In this document: piece by piece, positions 20,239-31,353 of the stretch
Layout of the letters: each line of letters opens with the position of its first letter
How positions within the stretch are numbered: position 1 is the first letter of the stretch
From: Phymatolithon calcareum
Lineage: Eukaryota > Rhodophyta > Florideophyceae > Hapalidiales
NCBI GenBank assembly: GCA_977006965.1
Contig: OZ345352.1
Location: 1,302,001 to 1,366,000, forward strand
Direction: 5' to 3'
DNA: 64,000 nt
Notes under the pieces: model-generated
The model's database searches: none
What the model was told of the DNA's origin: nothing
Seen by the model: the letters and a program-made list of their open reading frames with translations, nothing else
Translations under genes and position numbers: made by a program

Positions 20239-20985
20239 ATGGATCTCAACTCAGAACTTTGTTCAAATTTGGATACCCAACGGGACTCTCATACCTGCCC
20301 AATCGGGCACACCCCCGCCTTCTTCGACGTTTGCGCGAAAAGCGCACACTGGTCAAGGCTCATCCTCATCCGAGCAGGTGACGTCGAGACCAACCCAGGT
20401 CCGTTACGTATTCTACAACTCAACTGCCGGTCTGTGCGCAAGGCAGGGCGCGCTTCGCAGCTCGCCAAGCTCGGTCATGACACCAAAGCGGACATTCTGC
20501 TGCTATCTGAGACATGGCTCCGACCTAAAGACCGCTCGCTGCGGATTGCAGGGTTCGGACTCGTCAACCGCGCTGACAGGGACGACGGAACGCTATTAGG
20601 TGGCGGCGTGATGACCTATGCTCGTCTCGGTCTCCCCGTAACCTGTCAAGGTACGAGACACGGCGACAAAGCTGAAGTGGCGGAACTTGACGTACGGCTC
20701 GGAAAATCTGGAAGGTCTATTCCCATATCACACTTCTACATCTCTCCGGATTCAACATCCCGCTTTCACTGGCAAAATATGGTTCGATCGGATACGATAC
20801 TATTTGTAGATTGTAATATCCGCGGGTCATGGGACCCAGGAAACTACGACCCGAATACATCGCAAGTACTGGAGGAGTACCTAGAAGCCACCGGTCGGAT
20901 AATCCTCAACGACGGCTCGCCTACACTCCTCACCCCAAGCGGCCAGTCAGCAGTCGACATCCGGCATGTCCTGGAGCATACGTGA
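20239..20985 (+). pseudogene. LINE ORF, 2A leader and APE endonuclease part
   Basis: The start ATG at 20239 is followed by about 54 residues and the 2A motif LILIRAGDVETNPGP (20359-20403). Next comes the apurinic-endonuclease fold: LNCRS (Asn), LLLSETWL (catalytic Glu), FYISP, LFVDCNIRGSWD (Asp; usually GDFNAH, so altered), and SAVDI. The last motif, LTFSDHRPILLTF, is in another frame at about 21015-21050, so a frameshift occurs at about 20950. The enzyme would nick target DNA to prime reverse transcription. The second-strand frame of the gag gene overlaps the first 60 bases only because the LINE sits in it. Confidence 0.85.
20349..20403 (+). other. 2A ribosome-skipping peptide coding sequence
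   Basis: The sequence encodes SAHWSRLILIRAGDVETNPGP at its tail end; D-V/I-E-x-N-P-G-P is the full 2A consensus and the preceding L-x-L-x-x-A-G matches active examples. The ribosome would release after the glycine and resume at the final proline, detaching a 54-residue leader from the endonuclease-RT protein. N-terminal 2As are known in some APE-type LINEs (trypanosome L1Tc/ingi, sea-urchin and mollusc CR1-like elements). Confidence 0.88.
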
Positions 20986-20999
20986 TGGAGTGTCAATGG

Positions 21000-23163
21000 A
21001 AAGTCCAGCCACTCACTTTTAGCGACCACCGTCCAATCCTGCTCACATTCTCTGCGTTGCATCAAGACCGGAAACGGTTCGGTCGGGCCCGATGGTCTTT
21101 GAAAAGAGCGGACTGGGACGCATTTTCCGTCAAGGTCGAGGAGAAGCTTCAAGAGTGGCCTGATAACCAGGTCACAATCGACGAGGACAACAGACGTTTT
21201 GTTAAGGCTTTTCTAGCAGGAGCAAAGCACGCTGTACCGTGGGGAAATCTTAAGGGAAAAATCTGGTGGACAGATGAGTGCGCAACAGCCGTGGAGGAGC
21301 GAAGAAAGGCGTTGGAATCTTACGAGCGCGACCCATCGCCAGAGTCTCTCATGGTACTTGCCGAAGTACGAGCTAATACGGACGTGGTCATCACCGCAGC
21401 CAAGCGAAAGTGCTGGCGTGACCTCGCATCAACTGTCCAGGCGGACCGCAAGGGATGGAAGCTTCTCGCCGCAATCGAGGGCAAACGCCGCGCGAGGGCA
21501 ACAATTGTGGGAGACTGCCGGAAATCGAACCAAGATATTGCGGACGACGTTGTCAAGGGATATGTCGCCAGAAACCGGAACAAAGTCAAGGCGCAAGACT
21601 TGAAATGGAAACGGAAGTACATGACGGCACACTTAGCTTGGCGAGGTTCCAGAATTTTCTATGCGCGAACTCACAGCAGTCATAAGCGCAATGCCAACAC
21701 GCACTGCAACTGATCCGGATACGATAGAAGTCGAATTCATCCGTCATCTGTCTCCGACGGCCACAAACCGTTTACTGGATCTAGTTAACAGAAGTTGGCG
21801 CGAAGGAACAGTGCCCTCTGCATGGAGAACAGTGCTACTCATCGGCATACCCAAACCGAATGACCCCACAACCCTCCGGCCAATCTCGTTGTCATCAATC
21901 ATCAGTCGTATTGCTGAACGCCTCATCGGACTACGCCTAACGGGGTGGATGGAGTCGAAACTTCCCTCCGCACAAGCAGGATTCAGATTATACCGCAGCA
22001 CCCACGGGCATATAACTTCAATGACACAGCGCACGGGAGACGCATTCTCCCGCCGGCGGAAATGTGCTGCCCTCTTCGTGGACTTCAGCGCTGCATACGA
22101 TCGGGTTGTTATACCGGCGTTACTTGCAAAAATGGTGAACTTAAACTGTCCCCCAAATATGATATGCTGGATGCATTCCTACCTGACGGACCGCCGAGCT
22201 CGAGGACGACACATCAACACTGTCGGTCGGTCGCAGGCGCTAGGATGTGGGCTGCCGCAAGGGAGCTCTTTATCACCAAACCTCTGGAACTTATACATCT
22301 CTAATTTAGATGTTCGCCTCGACGATCTGGTTCAATTTAGTTTCGCAGACGACACCAGCTTCCATGCCACCGGCGAGATCTGGGAAGATGTTATCTCCAA
22401 GCTCAATGAGGCCGCCCAGATCCTCTCCCAGCTATGCGGTTATTTGCGGATCAAGATCAATGCGCAGAAATGCAAGGTATTGGGATTTGCTGCAGGTGGA
22501 AGGTCACCACTGGGAACCATAGGCGGCAACGTCAAGATCGACGGAGAGAGAATCAAAGCAGTTCCGGCATATACGTTCCTCGGAGTTAACGTGGACCAAC
22601 GACTGAGCTTCAAATTGCACTGCAAGGAAGTGAGTCTGAAACTCCGGTCCAAGACTCGATTCATCCGAGCGCTGGGAGGGACATCTTGGGGCACCGAGAC
22701 ACCGACCATGGAGCCTTTCCGAAAGAGCTACTGCGAGCCAGTTGTATTATACGGTGCATCATCCTACGCAGTACATGGCTTCGACTCACACATCAAACAA
22801 GTCGAAATCGCACGAAACGAAGCAGCGCGAGCGTCCAGCGGCTGCCTTAAAGCTACGGCAGTTGCCAAGCTTCGGGCACTGACAGGGATGCGTAGCCTGC
22901 GGGACATCGGAGAGATGGATGCTACTCTTGTTATGGAGAAAGCACTTCGACTCGAACCGGGGGGCTCCAGTGGCTCGTGCAACCCACTCACGCGAGCTCA
23001 AACCAAGACGCAACGTAGGGTCATGGCGGGAATCAAGCGCTTATTATCTGGCCGAGAAAGGGATCCTCGCTCTACCACGCAGGGGATTCCACTCGCCAAT
23101 CGGGAAGGATCGCTCAAGCAACAGGCTTACGACCATCATAACGCCTATTTCCGCGAAGGATGA
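21000..23163 (+). pseudogene. LINE reverse transcriptase
   Basis: The linker between endonuclease and RT is read at 21000-21650 (third frame) and the RT at 21661-23163 (first frame), with a frameshift near 21655. RT motifs in order: IPKPNDPTTLRPISLSS, QAGFRLYRSTHGHI, ALFVDFSAAYDRV (first Asp), GLPQGSSLSPNLWNLYI, FSFADDTSF (Asp pair), INAQKCKVLGF and YTFLGVNVD. All catalytic residues are present. The RT copies the element RNA at the nicked target. The frame ends at 23163 by a shift into the RNase H frame. Confidence 0.88.
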
Positions 23164-23962
23164 ACCAGAGGAGAAGCGCGCCGCCACAGAAGCTTTTATT
23201 TTGGAGCGTAATGCAGTGAGAACAGCGGATATCGAAATATGGACATATGGAAGTGTGGGAGAAATACCGCAAGCTCACGTCTGGGATCTGAATCACGGAG
23301 AACGCGTCTCCTTAAAATGGGACGAAGGTTGGTACACCGCGACCTTGAAGAAATTCAACTCTACCGAACATCAGAACCACGACGCAGCGAAACGGTTTGA
23401 AGCTCGACACGGCAAGCCGCCGGATGTCCTCTTGATCTACGACGACGGGGACGAGCATGCCTACGAAACGACCCCGACGGCCTCGAAGCAGCGCGTTATC
23501 CTATGCGATGAAGATGATGACACACTCGACATGTACCGTACAATCCCACCGCAGGTCGGTGGTGCGGGCGTTTTGGTGCTGCGCGGAGAAGAAGCGATAC
23601 TGGAAGAAGGGCTGTCCGCTGGGGCCATTGGCTCCTCATTCGACGCCGAGGCTTTTGCGGCCGTACACGCATTTCAGGCAGCATCCAGTCTACCGATATC
23701 GCGCGGTAGCACTATCCGATGGTTCACCGACAGCAAGAGCTGCATAGACGCACTCAACGGCCAGCCGCGGATGTTTGGAGAGATGGTTCGGAAACTACGG
23801 AATCTTATGGAACAAATCATGGCACAGGAGATTCACATAGAAGGCATTTGGATACCGAGTCACTGCGGAGTCCCGAAAAATGAGGCTGCTGTAGAAGCAA
23901 ACCAGCTACCATCCGGACACTCCCGGAAGACCTACACATCTCACATAGACGGGCTGAGGTAA
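23164..23962 (+). pseudogene. LINE RNase H domain with Tudor-like insert
   Basis: Read in the second frame. RNase H landmarks: IWTYGSV at about 23237 (normally YTDGSV, so the first catalytic Asp is Tyr here), GGAGVLVL at about 23558, FDAEAFAA (Glu), IRWFTDSKS (Asp) and IPSHCGVPKNEAA (His). Between the first strand and GGAG lies an extra segment of about 100 residues (23258-23557). Its centre, VSLKWDEGWYTATLKKF followed 20 residues later by VLLIYDDGDEHAYE, has the look of a Tudor/agenet barrel. The frame shifts again at about 23955 into the zinc-knuckle part. Confidence 0.75.
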
Positions 23963-24252
23963 TACTCAACCATCTCATAACTAATTGCTGTCCAATCGTC
24001 GCCAGCTTTCACCATGGACACAACGAGAATGAGCCACTTCCTCACGACCCAATGTGCAAGAAATGCCCGTATGGTGTGAAGGAAACTGTGGAACATATGA
24101 TCCTACATTGTTCGGGTCGAGCTGTTAGTCGACGGAAATTCATCGGCAGAGTTCGGAGCAAAACGGTAGAAGATCTGTGCAGAGAGAAACCCGTAGCGAT
24201 AATCCAATATTTGAACGAGGAGAACTTGCTCGAGAGCAAGTTTAGGCGTTAA
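23955..24252 (+). pseudogene. LINE C-terminal zinc knuckle
   Basis: Read in the first frame: AEVILNHLITNCCPIVASFH, then MCKKCPYGVKETVEHMILHC, a C-x2-C-x8-H-x4-C knuckle, then about 40 residues and a stop at 24252, 40 bases before the (GAAA)n tail. The knuckle is thought to bind nucleic acid during target priming in related LINEs. Confidence 0.8.
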
Positions 24253-24303
24253 CTGAAAAATTGACGTCATCTGGAATAAAGAAAGAAAGAAAGACACCTT
24301 GAA

Positions 24304-24720
24304 AGATGCCACGGTCATCGACGGAACTTCCTTCTTCTTTTCGTTGATCTCATCTTCGTACCGCTTTCTCTCCTTCAAGAACTTCGTGACAACTCTTGGG
24401 TCGAGACTTCGTAATATAGGGTGGCTTACGGGTTGAAAAAGCGCGGCGGTTGGTTGCCGATCGGTAGGTTGCGCCGACGAAAAACTTCCACTTTCCATAG
24501 TTTGAGGATCATCCATTTCCAAATCAAACTTGATCTTCGTCTTAACACTCAGACATTCTCCTGCAGGACAGATATTTCTGTAATCACTGGGAGTGCAAAG
24601 ATAAGGGTTGGTGTTTATCTGGAAAAGGGGTGATGTCTCTCTGATGCGCTGCCTCTGTCTAAGGTGCGATTGGGATCGCCGCTTAAATAGGGCAGGGGTG
24701 AGCAATTGGACAACCTGCAA
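24304..24720 (-). pseudogene. LTR-retrotransposon gag, N-terminal part
   Basis: The minus-strand frame (24720 down to the LINE insertion) includes HPILRSLDPRVVTKFLKERK and RYEDEINEKKKEVPSMTVASFKV, and would continue into SIDRSLLESMFFLGEF at 20160 once the LINE is removed. The upstream frame 24615-24935 may be leader or LTR sequence. No LTR pair could be located by eye. Confidence 0.65.
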
Positions 24721-25631
24721 AAAGGGGGGGCACTAACTGACACTAGACTAGCATTACGTTGCTTGTTAGTCGGTGTCTGCGATAAATCCGATTGTTCCTC
24801 TTGGAAGTGTCGTTCACCATGCTGTGCTGACAATGTCGGTGGATATATCGCATGGAGTCGTTGTAGAGCTCCTACGTCTATGCTGATAATGTCGTTCATT
24901 ATCCCCTGCAACATTGCGTGTCTACACCTTTTCAAATCGAATTATTCGCTCCTTGACAAGAAGCGCCCGCTTCTCCGGTATCTCACAGGTTAAGAATTCC
25001 TTGTTATCTCACTCTAGATTACCACAAGGCATTACTCCAACTGGTTAGACTTCTCCTCCATTTAAGAGTTCCATCATACAGATGGGCCGAAGTTCCACGA
25101 CCTACGAGTCCACGTGGACTGCCGGCACGTTGCACTTTACATCATGCTGAAACGAGCTTTATTTTTTTTGGATTGCAATGCGAAAAAGAAATAAATTTGC
25201 TCGGACATGTACATCATTATGTGTACATGTCAAAGCAAATAACATGTGTAATTTGCTTGGACACATCGCCTTAATTGTCAACGCGCAAAACGGCTCCCGG
25301 GAAGCTCCCTGTCCCAACCTTGCCACATGACAGGCATGCGGCGCAGCTAGGAGAAAGCACGTCGTCGGAGTCTTTCAATCACACACCTCTCTTTCAAACT
25401 CAGATTCCGCTGAGGTAGTTTTTTCGTTATTCCCAAATGCTTCAAAGGAGCTGTGTATTCATATAATTTTTTTTAAATCATGGTGGGTTATATCCGAAGT
25501 ACGAATCGTAAAATTACAAAATATTTTAAAAGACATGTTGTAACGAAGGAAAGCAGACTCAGTTTGGTGTCGCATCAGAGATTTTTTAGGTGCGCTTCAG
25601 CGTAGTTTATCTCCTTTGAAGATGAGTCCTG
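24721..25631. other. No supportable gene
   Basis: This is probably the 5' remainder of the LTR element plus unrelated sequence. There is an inverted match GACATGTACA..TGTACATGTC at about 25203-25231. I see nothing else. Confidence 0.4.
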
Positions 25632-25639
25632 AAATTGAG

Positions 25640-25890
25640 CATAAGTGCATTCCATTCATTCATTCATTTTTGCCTTTTCCGCTATTGGGGCTAACAGCAA
25701 TTTGAGGGCCTAAGTTTCTTCCATTCTATCCTATCGCTTGCGAATTTGGCTTCGGCTTTCACGTCTAGTCCAGGTATTTCACCGAAGATTGACCCTGGCG
25801 TTGGTCTGACGCATTGTAGCAGCACCTGGCGGACCAGGCGTCGCTCGCTCAATCTAAGAATGTACCCAACCAGTTCCATAGCATAAGTCC
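25640..25890 (-). pseudogene. LINE 3'-end fragment with (ATTC)n tail
   Basis: The minus-strand frame 25691-25879 ends EWKKLRPSNCC-stop, homologous to the ends at 6388 and about 54730. The (CATT)n tract at 25655-25670 is its 3' tail. It includes VLLQCVRPTPGSIFGEIPGLDVK. The fragment is shared with 40410-40660, so it predates the duplication. Confidence 0.6.
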
Positions 25891-26537
25891 AAGCTACTCA
25901 CAAGAGTACTTGTTGGACGAGAAATACGAATCAAGAAGGTTTTCATCGACCGGATCTTGCATCTTGTAAAACGCGGTCAGGTTATTCCAGGGCCGTACTT
26001 GTGACTAACTATTCGGGAGCTCTCAGTAGTCAGCCCATTTCGAGGAGTTCTGTGCCCCGAAATGTGTAGTCTCGGAAAAGAGGGACACAAGGGACAAAAT
26101 GGTCGAACGCTCGGGGTAGTGCCTCCTCCATTTAATTGCAAATCCAAAGATAAGGCAAGCCCTCTTCCTCGCTACCGGCAATGGAATGAAATGCTAATAA
26201 GAAGAATAGATCTAACTAGTCTAATACGTGTCTCCATTCCCACTTTTTTCTGGTTTCAAAGTAGTTAAATTCAAGGTCTTCAATGCACCCAGGGTTTGAT
26301 CCTTCACGTCCGAAACTCAAACGAATCGATTCCATGCACTGATTACTTGTGAACTAGGCAGTTAGAGTATTCAACTACCTTTTGGAGGACAAATATACAG
26401 CTTCATTGGATAGTTCATCTGAAACGTTTTCCCTTATAATATTACATATAAAATACTGCTACATATCAACATCTCAGGTGACGCGAGCTTCTCAAAATAA
26501 GGCCAGTGCCTTGGAACCAATGAATATTCCTGCAATG
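25891..26537. other. 3' flank of monooxygenase gene
   Basis: Non-coding and conserved with 40665-41326 except for a short difference at about 26245 (beta has about 22 extra bases, AATTAAAATGGACATCGCC included). No gene seen. Confidence 0.5.
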
Positions 26538-28991
26538 CTACACCAAACTTCTGATCATGTTAAACGCACGTACAGAGGTATACTCGTCTCTCTCGAACGC
26601 GGCAACGCTCCATCCAAAGGCCTCCATTACAGCTCTCATCGGCGTTAGCAGAGCGTGTGCAGCCCGCGGTTCTACAGCCTCTGTGTACGTGCTTGAGATA
26701 ATCCCGTCCACGACGATATCACCTTGCAGTGTTTGCGGATTGTACAGCCCTTCCTTCACCACGTTTCGCACACGTACAACATTCTCCATTTCACCGTCCT
26801 CCCCACGCAACATATCCCCAACTTGAACTTCTCCAGCAGGTACAAGGGCGTTATTGACGTAGAGATAATGCTCGACCGTTAGGGTAACGGAGTGCTTTGC
26901 AGTTGTCAGCTCGACGAACGGACGACGCCCGGTCGGCAAACGATGTGTAAACATGAACACAGTTGAGTACGTTCCGTTACTGACAAGCACCTCATCCCCG
27001 ATGTGAAGGTCACTCATGCGTCGTTTTCCCAACCGTGTTTGCACAACGCCTGAGCCCGGGAAGCATCTGGCGCTCGTCCTCTTGGTTCCGTTCGTCTTCG
27101 TGTCGCCGCTTGACGCGGCGGCACATACGGTCGGAGCATCGCCAAACTTCTCCGGTGTGTCGACAGTATCATTGAAAGACGGATTCTCTTGGAATAAAAA
27201 CACATTCTCGTTGTCCGGCGACCCGCACAACGTACCCGTACCATTCCCGTAGTGAGCCATGGAGCACAAGAATATTGCGCTATCTGATTCGTTCCGTTTC
27301 TGCAGCGGGTAGTAGAAAATAAAGTCGATACACATTTCATCCTTGGTTTCCAATCCGAACTTTGTGGACGGGCGCTTTCGTGTGTCGAATACGCAGGTTG
27401 TGCTTAGTGTGTCACCCGGCGCAATTTTCTTCGGTTTTCGAAACTCTCTGATGTACTGGTGATCATTGCTCCAATACTCGATCTGCAACACACAGAGATA
27501 AAGATAAAGTTAGAATGTTGCACAAATTCCATAAACGAAACGGCAAGATGAATGAATTCATATGAATACTTACCGCATTGATTGTCTCAATAAAGTTGCC
27601 ATCCTTGTCAAACCGGTTGGTGTATATTTTGCGACCCGTCGTGTGCATGTGAAGCTGACTTGAAAACACATTGATCTCCTCCTTAAATTCTGAAGTGCAG
27701 TTCGACGGACATGTGCTCATGTACTCAAACTCGTGTTTCACCGTTTGACCAAATAAGGAGACGCCCGGATCACCTAGGCTGAGCTGTCCGGCAAGAATTG
27801 GGCGAGAGTCTGCAAAATAGAGTTTTGCACCTGAAATATCGACTGCGTCAGTGGCTTGGTCAGGGTTATCGTAGTGAGTCTCCATAATAAGGAAGCTATT
27901 CGATTCATCAATCTCAAAGCCCACCTCGTCAGGCAACCTGAATCTACCGGCACCAACGGCCCCTACAAAGCAAAAATGAGAACGGAATCGCACATCAAGT
28001 CAGGATTCTCTTCACAAACAAAGATATGCATAAATGGTCACAGCGAACAAAACTTACATCCATAGACAAAAGCCTGGCACTGTGAGTTCGGCCCCCCCGG
28101 TCCGTCGTCCATGCAGTAATTAGTCTTCAAAAAGCTCCTCGCATACGCGGTGCCCTTGCATGCATATACGTCGAGATGATGCGCCTTGTTCTTGCCTGAC
28201 GCGCTCTTGATTATCGGGTCGACGGCGACCAGTGAACGTTTTCCGCCCTTCGGAATCGGCACAACGCTGCTCGTGCACGCGTACGTCGTAACATTCACAG
28301 AGGGCACGGAGTAGTTGGTAGCGAGGATCGTATGGGTGAATGTGATATCCTTCGGTAAAGGAAGTTCCTCGGCAGATGGGTAAGTGCCATCGTCATTGTA
28401 GAAAACGATGCGCGAACTTCCCCGCATTTTTCCGTGATACGTGAACCCCTGTCCACCATAAGCGTAAATCACTGCCTGACTGCCCGGATTGATCGGTCGA
28501 TCTTGGTCATCGTGCGCATCCAGACTGCGCTCCAATTCAAGCGTGGCGGATCCGTTGCCCAAATCACGTTTGCATGCAATCAAGTTCCAACTGCCATCGA
28601 TCTGACAGTCATCTTGGTCTGGATACACGCTGGTGGCGTTATCGATTCCCTCTCCGATTGGATAGGCTGCAAATGGTACATGTCGATCACGCAGGGTGCA
28701 AATGTTCAGCATTCCAGGTCCGAATTCCGCGCTAGCAATGTCAGAGCCGAGCATTGATCCGGAGGTCTCCTCAGAGACACCGAAGGCGATCCATGCCGCT
28801 CCCGAGTCGGAAAGTACCGCGGAATCCTTCACAGTGATGGCTAGTGAAATTCGACGGGTAGCATTGTTCAAAGTCCAATGCAACTGGGCTTTGTCGCTGA
28901 TTGGGGCCGGACCCTGGTCGTAATCTTGCGAAAGCGCAGTTACGTGTGCGAAAAGGAGAAGCAGCGCGAGAAATAGTGAGAGGAATTTCAT
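26538..28991 (-). CDS. Secreted DOMON/copper type II monooxygenase with C-terminal Hint domain (copy alpha)
   Basis: Three exons: 28991-28058, 27962-27574 and 27482-26538, with GT-AG introns of 95 and 91 bases, giving 755 residues. The ATG at 28991 gives a clean signal peptide (MKFLSLFLALLLLFAHVTA); an ATG 21 bases upstream is less likely. Residues 25-170 are a DOMON domain (WIAFGVS). The dopamine-beta-hydroxylase-type core follows: HHLDVYAC copper-A histidines, YGWAVGAGRFRLP across intron 1, METHYDNP and SQLHMHTTGRK copper-B histidines, and DEMCIDFIFYYP with the Met ligand. The last 200 residues are a Hint domain: Cys start CFPGSGVVQT, LTVEHYLYV (T..H), and VVDGIISSTYTE. Such monooxygenases hydroxylate C-H bonds with ascorbate; hedgehog Hint domains cleave themselves off. 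The substrate is unknown. It is a near-identical sister of 41327-43823. Confidence 0.9.
27463..27483 (-). other. Splice acceptor of intron 2 (alpha)
   Basis: On the minus strand TGTGTGTTGCAG precedes ATCGAGTATTGG, giving exon 3 (IEYW). The donor is GCG|GTAAGTATT at 27573. Intron 1 runs from GGAT|GTAAGTTTT (28057) to TTGCTTTGTAG (27963); splicing creates the Trp codon of the conserved YGWAVG motif, which supports these sites. Confidence 0.85.
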
Positions 28992-29272
28992 GACGGTAGT
29001 CTCTATGCCCAATTTCTGCGGATTGTGTGGTAGTAGAGGGCAGCGCGATGACGGAAGGCGGACCGTTTACACCGTCTCGGCTTAGTAACATGATGTCCGG
29101 CAGTGGACAAGCTGGCAATGGTGTCGTAGCCAATTGCGACGCTGCTGCTGGCACTGTCCACCCGGCTGACAACGGCTGGCACGACGAACGTGCCTACTGA
29201 CGCTGGACGATTAGCTGTATCAATGCAGCGTGTGAATTGTTGCTCACTACATGATGTACTGTACTGTTGTTA

Positions 29273-29661
29273 TCCCACGTGCATGGGGCATGCGATTTTT
29301 CGCATATAAGGAAAATGTACATTTTTGATAGCAACAGTGTGCTTTTTTAAACTTTTTGTCCTTGTTGAAAATCCTGTTGAAGTGTCGAGTATCATAAAAA
29401 TATCAGCTATGATTACGAAGTTACATGCAAAATATCGCATAGAACTGGTTTACTCATAGCTCGCCTTCTTTTCGATAAAATGTCTTTAGTTCTATAGAGC
29501 AATAAAGGAGTCTTCTGAAGGCGAAGAGCATCTGCATAGAAGGCAGACAGCCCTCTTCGATTATCAACAGGAAAAAAATTGGAAAACCGGCGATATTCTG
29601 CGAGCTGTGAAGTTTTCTTTGCTTGATATGCGATTAATCGCATATAAGGTCTGCACGTGGG
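29273..29661. mobile_element. 389-bp MITE, CCCACGTGCA tips, TTAT TSD (alpha)
   Basis: The tips CCCACGTGCA and TGCACGTGGG are bordered by TTAT on both sides. Subterminal TATGCGA..TCGCATA palindromic motifs lie near both ends. The same-length element sits at 43902-44290 in reverse orientation and at a different site. A TTA(A/T) target with a CCC tip suggests a piggyBac-type transposase in trans, by inference. Confidence 0.75.
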
Positions 29662-30134
29662 TTATACACCAGAATGAATTGACGGTGGAACGATTCTGGT
29701 TGGTTGAAAATAGGTTGGAATATGGTGGAAATGTTGGAACACGGAAAAGCAAAGAAGCGTTTGGTGCTTGACTTTACTTGTGGGTTTGTTCTTAGTTGTG
29801 TTCTTATCCGAGCTACTCGGCTCTGGCTTGGAGCTGCTTAAGTAGTCTTCGGCGTCGAGCAGCAAGCGCTGACTAAGTAGTGGAGTAGAAAGTGGAGGGT
29901 ATAGAACTGCTGTGCATTAGTTAAATACACATTAAAAAGTCCAATTCCTACACTAATTACAGTTACGTAAGCCGGTAAAGCATGAGGTCAGCTAGCCTTA
30001 TGCCTTACTACCGGCGGCATGTCTAACATGTACAGTATATCAACTGAGCTCATTGTTTTCCAAAATACTTGGCTCTCAAATTTGATTGACATTATGATAT
30101 GAAGAATGGCGGGAAATTTGGTCCTCTCTATCTA

Positions 30135-31353
30135 GGAGGATGCGGGAAACCGCAATTTTTGCCATTTTGGCAAAACATTTGCGAATTCTTGTAAAGCAAT
30201 TGTCAAATTTATTCTACAGTCCCGTCCTAGTTGGGCCAAGTTGCCCATTTTAATTATTCTTATTGGCCTCTTAATCAATCCCACATATTTTCATTGGGCA
30301 CCAACGGTCGTCAGAGGAAAAAAATGGACATGAAGGGTTGGGAAAGACTGGTAATGAAACCTTACTGTATCATACGCAACTGTAACGTACCATATTGCTA
30401 TCAAAAAATTTGCTATCATAAGATGCCCCGATTTGAAATGTCCACAACCTATTCTTGCGGAGCATCACTCATACATCAGAGAACGTATTGCCATCACAGC
30501 GCTTTCCAAATGGTAAGGCACGTAATAGCGGGCATTTGATGGATGGTTGACGGACATTGGCCGTCATGACAATCAAAAATGACTAGTATATACGAGCTCG
30601 TAATGAGATCGACATAATTCTTCGTGCTAAAATTTTGATATAGCCTTAAAGTACTCATTGGTGTGATTCTAATGATACCTTTTTTGCGCGTACAGCATAC
30701 ACAGATCTCTTACAAAATCCCTCGGAAAAGGTGACTGTTTTCCGAAATTTGCATTTTTTCTTATATTCTGGCGTGCTGTTTCCGCCCTTACACTAGCCAA
30801 CAGCATACTTTTTTATATCATTCGTCATCCCATGAGCTAGTTTTTCTTCCGGCATGGAATAGCTTTACTTCCGCATCAAGATGAGGAAGAAAATACGCCC
30901 GACATTTGACGAAAATGACGAAAAAGTGACGGTACGTCAATGACCAGTCTTGAAGACAAAAATTGTTTTACGTACCACGTCAAATTTATGATCTGCAAAA
31001 AATGTAATCAGCAATCTGTGAAAATATAAGATTATTATGATAGGCTATGTTGCCGAATTTGAAGAACAGTCAATTTTTCCTTGACGGTTACCTTCTTTGT
31101 CAGACATAAGTAAGTCTTACACAACAGTAAGTATCAGTACGATCTGATAGTTTGCAATCTGTGCTGTTTGTCAGTCCTTGCGCTTCTTGAAGCAGTCACA
31201 GCACAAAAACGTACTGGATTCTATGACAATTGCACAGCACCATGACCGCGCAGGAACGCGCAACGAATGAGGGAAAAGGAACCAGGCAAAACCATATTAA
31301 TTTTTTTAACTACTGCCTGAAAATTGCAAAAAATACGATTTCCCGCATCCCCC
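30135..31353. mobile_element. 1.2-kb non-autonomous element with GGATGCGGGAAA tips
   Basis: The inverted tips GGAGGATGCGGGAAACCG (30135) and the complement ending CATCCCCC (31353) match with few differences for about 30 bases. The corresponding site in beta (about 44607) is uninterrupted. The target duplication is not clear. The plus frames at 30231-30539 and 31230-31418 show no domain; no transposase is recognised. Confidence 0.65.

Larger units (their letters stand above)
20172..24292 (+). mobile_element. Near-complete LINE with 2A leader, 11-bp TSD
   Basis: Flanked by GACACCTTGAA at 20161-20171 and 24293-24303. It is inserted in the gag gene of the neighbouring LTR element, and joining the flanks restores the gag frame (..MTVASFKV to SIDRSLL..). 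The 3' end is a (GAAA)n tract after GGAATAAA. It encodes, in order, a 2A leader, APE-type endonuclease, reverse transcriptase, RNase H with a Tudor-like insert, and a C-terminal zinc knuckle. At least four frameshifts break the ORF. The RNase H and FADD-type RT suggest the I/R1/Tad/ingi side of non-LTR elements, but the clade is not determined. Confidence 0.9.
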
